Shown here piece by piece: positions 14,544-17,316 of a stretch of DNA of 17,316 nucleotides. Origin of the DNA: Parcubacteria group bacterium Gr01-1014_56. GTDB lineage: Bacteria; Patescibacteriota; Minisyncoccia; Phycocordibacterales; SBAW01. The position numbers were made by a program, and so were the translations under genes. The notes under the pieces were generated by a model that saw nothing but the letters and a program-made list of their open reading frames with translations, was not told the DNA's origin and did no database searches. How positions within the stretch are numbered: position 1 is the stretch's first letter; each line of letters starts with the position of its first letter. The DNA is taken from NCBI GenBank assembly GCA_007375995.1, contig VMFK01000008.1, forward strand, positions 1 through 17,316, given 5' to 3'.

Positions 14544-14591
14544 CAAAAACCGCTCCCCTTCCGCCGGCTGGCGGAGTGAGAGCGGTTTTTG
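14544..14591. terminator. Bidirectional Rho-independent terminator
   Basis: CAAAAACCGCTC (14544-14555) pairs with GAGCGGTTTTTG (14580-14591), and an inner CCGCC/GGCGG stem closes the loop. A runs on one side and T runs on the other let it serve both the plus-strand hypothetical gene and the minus-strand lysozyme-like gene. Confidence 0.88.
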
Positions 14592-14599
14592 TTTGGTCT

Positions 14600-15043
14600 T
14601 TATTTGGTCTTGTTGATAGCAACTACGGGAGCGCTTTTATTATTCTTGCTCTTCCCCCAGCAGGCCTTGGATGAGTTCCACGGGGTCGAACCCTGCTTCT
14701 CATACAAGTAACGCGCGTACGCGAGGTTGCCTTGCGTGGTGTAGAGGTCGAGCCCAAGCTTGTCGGCGGTCTTGCCGTGGTAGGTCTCATTGACCTGCAT
14801 GAGCCCGAGGTCCTCCTCAACGACTTCACCGCGAAGTACTGAACCGCTTTTGTCGAACTGGCGCATACGCGACTCGCACTTAGCGATGTCTGCAAGAAGC
14901 GGCTCGTCGATAAAGTAGTCACGAACGTACTCTTCGATAGTCTGCACAGTCGGCATCGGAGCCGAAAGTTGTACTGGCGCCTGCACCTGGTTTACACCAA
15001 AGGCGGCAGAGAGCGCGAGAGCGAACGATGTAGTGAGATGCAT
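14600..15043 (-). CDS. Secreted lysozyme-like / SLT transglycosylase protein
   Basis: A 147-residue exported protein with a lysozyme-fold domain that should cut glycan strands of peptidoglycan. The N-terminus (about 1-22, LTTSFALALSAAFGVNQVQA) is a signal peptide, though with little positive charge. The domain starts at LLADIAKCESRMRQFD, with candidate catalytic Glu57, and continues with EEDLGLMQVNETYHG (77-90) and TTQGNLAYARYLYEKQGSTPWNSSKACWG (102-130), the typical SLT pattern of 'GLmQi', 'N...a..ly...G...W..S..cW'. Two Cys (56, 128) may pair. It ends with a short basic tail. Transcription ends at the bidirectional terminator. Confidence 0.85.
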   Translation of the reverse strand: MHLTTSFALALSAAFGVNQVQAPVQLSAPMPTVQTIEEYVRDYFIDEPLLADIAKCESRMRQFDKSGSVLRGEVVEEDLGLMQVNETYHGKTADKLGLDLYTTQGNLAYARYLYEKQGSTPWNSSKACWGKSKNNKSAPVVAINKTK

Positions 15044-15150
15044 AGTTGGTATAGGGTCGAGAGAACTGTGGTTAGGCCCTTTAATATCTTCGATATTGTC
15101 GTCGCTCGCTCGGAATCAAAAACAAGCTTTTGTTCCTCACTCCCTAGACA

Positions 15151-15179
15151 ATAAAAACGCTCTGGGCGACTACCCAGAG
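15151..15179 (-). terminator. Rho-independent terminator on the minus strand
   Basis: On the minus strand CTCTGGG and CCCAGAG form a perfect 7-bp stem with a 6-base loop, followed by CG and TTTTT. It probably ends transcripts coming from the exonuclease and tRNA genes before the lysozyme-like gene. The 15044-15150 stretch downstream shows a small AATATC/GATATT hairpin but no gene. Confidence 0.8.
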
Positions 15180-15187
15180 ACAAGATA

Positions 15188-15217
15188 ATGATAGCATGTT
15201 TTTGTCAATAGGGTCAA
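15188..15217 (-). promoter_or_regulatory. Candidate minus-strand promoter directly before a terminator
   Basis: TTGACC (15217-15212), an 18-base spacer and extended -10 TGC-TATCAT (15196-15188). The predicted start near 15181 is immediately followed by the terminator hairpin, so it would give an RNA of about 30 bases or an attenuated lysozyme mRNA. The -35 lies in a tandem 9-bp repeat TCAATAGGG (15205-15222). Confidence 0.4.
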
Positions 15218-15259
15218 TAGGGGGTCCTTGACAAATAAAAGGCCCCTTAATTTGACTAT

Positions 15260-15284
15260 AAAACCTTATATTGTAAGGGTTTTT
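15260..15284 (-). terminator. Weak terminator-like hairpin after the tRNA region
   Basis: On the minus strand AAAACC and TTA pair with TAA and GGTTTT around a 5-base loop, with one bulged base. It begins 8 bases after the last tRNA base. It could protect or end the tRNA transcript; the stem is AT-rich and the call is weak. Confidence 0.35.
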
Positions 15285-15291
15285 ACTCTTG

Positions 15292-15332
15292 TCGGGCCGC
15301 CGGGAATTGAACCCGGTCTACATGCACCGTAT
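15292..15332 (-). tRNA. 3' part of an interrupted tRNA-like gene (anticodon loop to discriminator)
   Basis: On the minus strand this 41-base piece reads as tRNA positions 32-73: loop ATACGGT, anticodon 3' stem GCATG, variable TAGA, a canonical T arm (CCGGG, TTCAATT, CCCGG), acceptor 3' strand CGGCCCG and discriminator A, without encoded CCA. In this register the anticodon is ACG (Arg). The sequence directly 5' has no D arm or matching acceptor strand, so it is not a complete tRNA. The matching 5' strand lies at 15462-15491, beyond an intact tRNA-Pro. A competing perfect hairpin TGCACCGT/ACGGTGCA (15323-15341) covers its 5' end. Confidence 0.6.
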
Positions 15333-15357
15333 AACGGTGCAGCACTCTTTATTATTT

Positions 15358-15459
15358 GTTTCAAAAGCTCTGTCGGGGTGCCGAGAATCGAACTCGGGCT
15401 ACACGCACCCCATGCATGCGTACTACCACTATACGACACCCCGACAGAGGCCTCGAAAC
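15358..15459 (-). other. Extended helix enclosing tRNA-Pro inside the interrupted tRNA
   Basis: The bases outside the tRNA-Pro acceptor stem remain paired: 15444-15449 with 15368-15373 (six Watson-Crick pairs, the innermost being base -1 with the discriminator). Then comes one C-C mismatch, and 15451-15459 with 15358-15366 (nine pairs, three of them G-U). Together with the 7-bp acceptor stem this makes a continuous helix of about 22 pairs. The insert therefore folds as a rod with tRNA-Pro at its tip, bringing the two flanking tRNA pieces near each other. Confidence 0.6.
15373..15443 (-). tRNA. tRNA-Pro (anticodon GGG)
   Basis: A complete 71-base cloverleaf on the minus strand. The acceptor CGGGGTG/CACCCCG is perfect with the C1-G72 pair characteristic of bacterial tRNA-Pro. 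Other parts are T8, D stem GTAT/GTAC with GG in the loop, anticodon stem CATGC/GCGTG, loop ATGGGGT with anticodon GGG and G37, variable TAGC, T arm CCGAG-TTCGATT-CTCGG and discriminator A. CCA is not encoded. It reads CCC and CCU codons. It lies inside the span of another tRNA-like gene. Confidence 0.92.
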
Positions 15460-15461
15460 CG

Positions 15462-15491
15462 GCATGTGTACTGCCGGTTGACTGCGGCCCG
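15462..15491 (-). tRNA. 5' part of the interrupted tRNA-like gene (acceptor, D arm, anticodon 5' stem)
   Basis: On the minus strand this 30-base piece begins CGGGCCG, exactly complementary to the acceptor 3' strand at 15293-15299, and ends CATGC, exactly complementary to the anticodon 3' stem at 15321-15325. The 18 bases between are the same number as in tRNA-Pro and keep A14, G18-G19 and the block GTAC before the stem. Weak points are C8 instead of T8 and only two good D-stem pairs. A perfect hairpin AACCGGCA/TGCCGGTT (15457-15479) competes with the tRNA fold. It begins 10 bases after the exonuclease stop. Confidence 0.5.
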
Positions 15492-15501
15492 TTTTTCTAA
15501 C

Positions 15502-16107
15502 CTACTCTTTTTGCCACGGAATCGAGAACGACTCAAACTCCGGGAGCAGTTTTTTATCGTAAAGAAGCCGCGAAATCACCTCCGCGTGGCTCTTAGCGCC
15601 TGTGAGTGCGTTGTGCGGCGTTGGCTCCTCGGGGATGCCGCAATAGACCAAGATAGCGTCGAGGTCGAGTGCGGAGCGTTTTTTCTCTGGATCAACCGGG
15701 GGAGTGACTCCCCGCTTTACCATATGCATCCACGCGAGGCTGTGCGAGTCGATAGTACGGTGTGCAAACGGCCAGTCGGTGTGCCCTGCACGTTGTGCCG
15801 CGTACCTCAGGAAATCTCGGTCAAAAGAGACATTTTGTCCTGCAAAGGTCCTATCAGAGGCTTCAAGCGCCCAAGCAATAAATTTATGGACCAACTCCCC
15901 TTCTGTTTGTTTTTTTGGATCAATCGCAACTTTGGATGTTAGCCCAAGAAAATCAAGCGACTCTTGCTCAATGTGAGTACCTTCGGATGCTCGACATTCC
16001 TCGTAAAAAAATGGTCGAGAGAGGTTGTCCAGGTCGATAGCCCCCACACTGTAGATAGAGTTCAAATGCGGCTCAACGCCAAATGTTTCAACATCAACGG
16101 CAATCAT
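15502..16107 (-). CDS. DEDDh-type 3'-5' exonuclease (DnaQ-like)
   Basis: A 201-residue protein of the RNase T/DnaQ superfamily, expected to digest DNA or RNA from the 3' end with two metal ions. Exo I is VDVET (Asp5, Glu7). Exo II is GQNVSFDRDFL (Asp96). Exo III is PHNALTGAKSHAEV, with His165 present, but the last Asp, normally five residues after the His, is Gly170. Glu176 could substitute, or this may be a family feature. A DnaQ proofreading role is possible, but no polymerase contact region is visible. An extended -10 lies 9 bases before the ATG, so the mRNA is probably leaderless. The tRNA region follows its stop within 10 bases and may be cotranscribed. Confidence 0.85.
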   Translation of the reverse strand: MIAVDVETFGVEPHLNSIYSVGAIDLDNLSRPFFYEECRASEGTHIEQESLDFLGLTSKVAIDPKKQTEGELVHKFIAWALEASDRTFAGQNVSFDRDFLRYAAQRAGHTDWPFAHRTIDSHSLAWMHMVKRGVTPPVDPEKKRSALDLDAILVYCGIPEEPTPHNALTGAKSHAEVISRLLYDKKLLPEFESFSIPWQKE

Positions 16108-16116
16108 ATGCCTAAG

Positions 16117-16125
16117 AGTGTAGCA
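16117..16125 (-). promoter_or_regulatory. Extended -10 promoter of the exonuclease gene, probably leaderless
   Basis: TGC-TACACT on the minus strand, identical to the gltX element, with 9 bases between it and the ATG at 16107. It lies between the end of the small membrane protein gene and the exonuclease. Confidence 0.6.
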
Positions 16126-16145
16126 GTTTTTTAGTTACTCCGCTT

Positions 16146-16403
16146 TTAGAGGTCGCCGATCATCCGGCGCACCCACATGTCTAACTTCTCTACTAAGGCA
16201 TCTAGTTTGGGATATTTTCTGGTAACTGCGCGGGCCTTGTCGCCGAGTAGCGGGAAGAAGATTGAGAATATGATAAGCGCCAAAGCAAAAAATACTAACC
16301 CTGGTATAAGGGGTAAGATAAGCCCTGCAATACCAACCAAGACAAAGATAACAGCGAGGAAAAAGATAAGTATTCGTTTGGTATGTTTAATCATGAGTTC
16401 CAT
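16146..16403 (-). CDS. Small two-segment membrane protein (PGPGW/DUF454-like)
   Basis: An 85-residue protein with a hydrophobic pair, at about 10-30 and 33-52, joined by the motif GLILPLIPGLVFF (27-39). This resembles the LPGPG or LPLLP turn of small YbaN/PGPGW membrane families. A basic amphipathic tail (KARAVTRKYPKLDALVEKLDMWVRRMIG) follows. Function is unknown. A start at 16394 (82 residues, MIKHTKR) is equally likely and would overlap the upstream small gene by 8 bases, against 17 for the start at 16403. Either way the two genes look translationally coupled. Confidence 0.75.
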   Translation of the reverse strand: MELMIKHTKRILIFFLAVIFVLVGIAGLILPLIPGLVFFALALIIFSIFFPLLGDKARAVTRKYPKLDALVEKLDMWVRRMIGDL

Positions 16404-16563
16404 TTTGAGCCGCGCCCTCTTGGGCCGTAGGATGTATGACGAGGCTCCCCTTCGCTTCTTTCAAAACTGAGAGCCGGCCAAGGCCAAAAGCAGCTACCCC
16501 GACCAAAATGACAATTGCCGGGATAAGGAGAAGGTCGACGAAGCGCTTGCCTTGAAAGTCCAT
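16387..16563 (-). CDS. 58-residue single-pass membrane protein
   Basis: A short open frame starting MDFQGKRFVDLLLIPAIVIL and ending NGTHD. It has a basic N-terminus, one membrane helix at about 10-30 (LLLIPAIVILVGVAAFGLG) and a polar tail. It fills the gap between rpmA and the PGPGW-like gene, and its stop overlaps the start of that gene. The AFGLGRLS stretch after the helix recalls the N-terminal anchor of longer Parcubacteria proteins that carry a C-terminal Cys/His domain (from memory). If so, this is a version without the domain. Cotranscription with the next two genes is likely. Confidence 0.55.
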   Translation of the reverse strand: MDFQGKRFVDLLLIPAIVILVGVAAFGLGRLSVLKEAKGSLVIHPTAQEGAAQNGTHD

Positions 16564-16601
16564 ATATAGTATGATGTTTTCACTACAACAGTAGCATATA
16601 T

Positions 16602-16880
16602 ATGGCGCATAAAAAAGCAGGCGGCTCAGCCAAAAACCTTACCGATTCAAACGCTAAATACTTAGGCGTTAAACTCTATGCCGGAGAGAAAGTCTCTCGT
16701 GGCGGCATTATCGTTCGCCAGCGCGGCACTCGCTATATGGCAGGCAAGCATGTCGGCATAGGCCGCGACCACACCCTTTTTGCACTCGCAGACGGCGTAG
16801 TCTCCTTTCGCTCGGCACGCAAAACTAGCTTTGCTGGTAAAACAACTGTTAAACCTGTAGTTGACGTTGTTACAAAGTAG
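16602..16880 (+). CDS. rpmA: 50S ribosomal protein bL27
   Basis: Large-subunit ribosomal protein whose N-terminal tail reaches the peptidyl transferase centre. [12 protein letters not shown] is the family N-terminus, without a cleavable presequence, followed by [45 protein letters not shown]. The 92 residues are slightly longer than usual at the C-terminus. rplU (bL21), its common partner, is not next to it. A TATGAT at 16570-16575 could be its -10; there is no Shine-Dalgarno site. It is divergent from the small membrane protein across 38 bases and overlaps the 3' end of rplI by 11 bases. Confidence 0.97.
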   Translation: MAHKKAGGSAKNLTDSNAKYLGVKLYAGEKVSRGGIIVRQRGTRYMAGKHVGIGRDHTLFALADGVVSFRSARKTSFAGKTTVKPVVDVVTK

Positions 16881-17316
16881 CGACAACAAAAACTGCCAAC
16901 TCTACCTTTTGGGTTTTGCTTTTCAAAATAACAGAGTGCTCTCCCACTGTTTTTATATGTTCAGGAAGGTGGATAGATTCCTCAGGGATATCGAGGTCGT
17001 GTTCTGCTTTAATCGCACGCACAATATCTTTGGCAGCAACTGCCTTAAATAACCCTCCCTTTTCAGTCGCGCGCACCGAGAGCGCGACTCGTTTGCCCTT
17101 TAACTGCATCATTTTAGCTACCAACTCTTGCTCGTGTTTTTGAAGCTCAGCTTCGTGCGACTGTTTTTGCGCCTCAACTTGTTTTATCTTTTCGTCAGTT
17201 GCGGGTTCCGCCAACTTTTGCGGGAAGAGAAAGTTGATTGCGTAGCCGTCCGCAACGTTTTTTACTTCCCCATGCTGTCCGATAGCCCGCACATCCTTCA
17301 GTAATATCACTTTCAT
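16870..17316 (-). CDS. rplI: 50S ribosomal protein bL9
   Basis: Large-subunit protein that binds 23S rRNA near the L1 stalk base. The 148 residues are full length. The N-terminal [40 protein letters not shown] matches the L9 signature of 'G.. G..v.Vk.GYarNfLiP...A..at', followed by a charged connecting helix (about 41-75) and the C-terminal domain from about 78, containing [19 protein letters not shown]. The ATG is the last three bases of the window, so its promoter is not visible. It is convergent with rpmA, with an 11-base overlap of the coding ends. Confidence 0.95.
   Translation of the reverse strand: MKVILLKDVRAIGQHGEVKNVADGYAINFLFPQKLAEPATDEKIKQVEAQKQSHEAELQKHEQELVAKMMQLKGKRVALSVRATEKGGLFKAVAAKDIVRAIKAEHDLDIPEESIHLPEHIKTVGEHSVILKSKTQKVELAVFVVATL

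Noticed and set aside
14623..14922. Second minus-strand frame inside the lysozyme-like gene
   Set aside because: Ser/Arg/Thr-rich shadow of a gene with clear SLT motifs and a signal peptide.
15205..15222. Tandem TCAATAGGG repeat as a CRISPR or iteron array
   Set aside because: There are only two 9-bp units with no spacers; no CRISPR array or origin is visible in the window.
15292..15341. Reading the 3' tRNA piece as tRNA-Ile(UAU) from the hairpin GCACC-GTTATAC-GGTGC
   Set aside because: It would need a 7-base variable loop and has no D arm or acceptor 5' strand next to it. The register with anticodon stem GCATG, paired with the distant 5' piece, fits tRNA-Pro position by position.
15333..15461. 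Group I intron in the interrupted tRNA
   Set aside because: The insert is 129 bases, 71 of which are tRNA-Pro, too short for a group I core.
15228..15942. Open frames on the plus strand across 15228-15500 and 15289-15942
   Set aside because: They run antisense through the tRNA genes and the exonuclease. Their peptides contain the 'GIEPGLHAP' and 'RIELGLHAPHACVLP' strings typical of translated tRNA complements.

Overview
The window looks like a piece of a small, compact bacterial genome of the Candidate Phyla Radiation (Patescibacteria), most likely a Parcubacteria-type lineage. Genes abut or overlap by 1-17 bases, almost no start codon has a Shine-Dalgarno sequence, and several proteins (an ArsR-like regulator, a transglutaminase-like protein, a secreted SLT-type lysozyme, DUF378 proteins) are of kinds I associate with that group. 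The taxonomic call is an inference; there is no rRNA here.

Layout. 1-6802 (+) is one tight run: the 3' end of an M17 leucyl aminopeptidase, scpA and scpB (chromosome condensation), an S11 D-Ala-D-Ala carboxypeptidase, then mraY, ftsW and murG (lipid II synthesis and septal glycan polymerisation) and a histidine phosphatase. 6799-7205 holds a small AT-rich ArsR-like regulator with its own promoter and two inverted copies of a palindromic site, the second lying just upstream of gltX. gltX and a secreted coiled-coil M23 peptidase follow. 9845-10468 carries a tandem pair of DUF378 membrane proteins with conserved upstream blocks. 10488-12050 is an ABC-2 type exporter (ATPase plus permease). 12080-12954 is a monocistronic TrpF-like TIM-barrel gene with the only strong Shine-Dalgarno sequence in the window. 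From 12953 on the genes are mainly on the minus strand: a transglutaminase-like protein, a secreted lysozyme-like protein, tRNA genes, a DEDDh exonuclease and two small membrane proteins. Plus-strand genes among these are a two-TM hypothetical protein and rpmA (bL27). rplI (bL9) enters from the right edge on the minus strand.

How the genes work together. The left half is mostly cell envelope and division: precursor synthesis (MraY, MurG), polymerisation (FtsW), trimming (S11 carboxypeptidase) and hydrolysis (M23 protein, lysozyme-like protein), next to condensin accessory factors. Most of the rest is translation (gltX, tRNA-Pro, bL27, bL9).

Two things stand out. First, on the minus strand at 15292-15491 an intact tRNA-Pro(GGG) sits inside another tRNA-like gene. 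The two flanking pieces (30 and 41 nt) join into a 71-nt tRNA, exactly the length of the tRNA-Pro, with a perfect 7-bp acceptor stem and a perfect 5-bp anticodon stem. The tRNA-Pro acceptor stem is itself extended into the insert to give a helix of about 22 bp. Second, several genes have a -10 element, often extended (TGn), only 7-9 nt before the ATG, which predicts leaderless mRNAs and fits the lack of Shine-Dalgarno sites.
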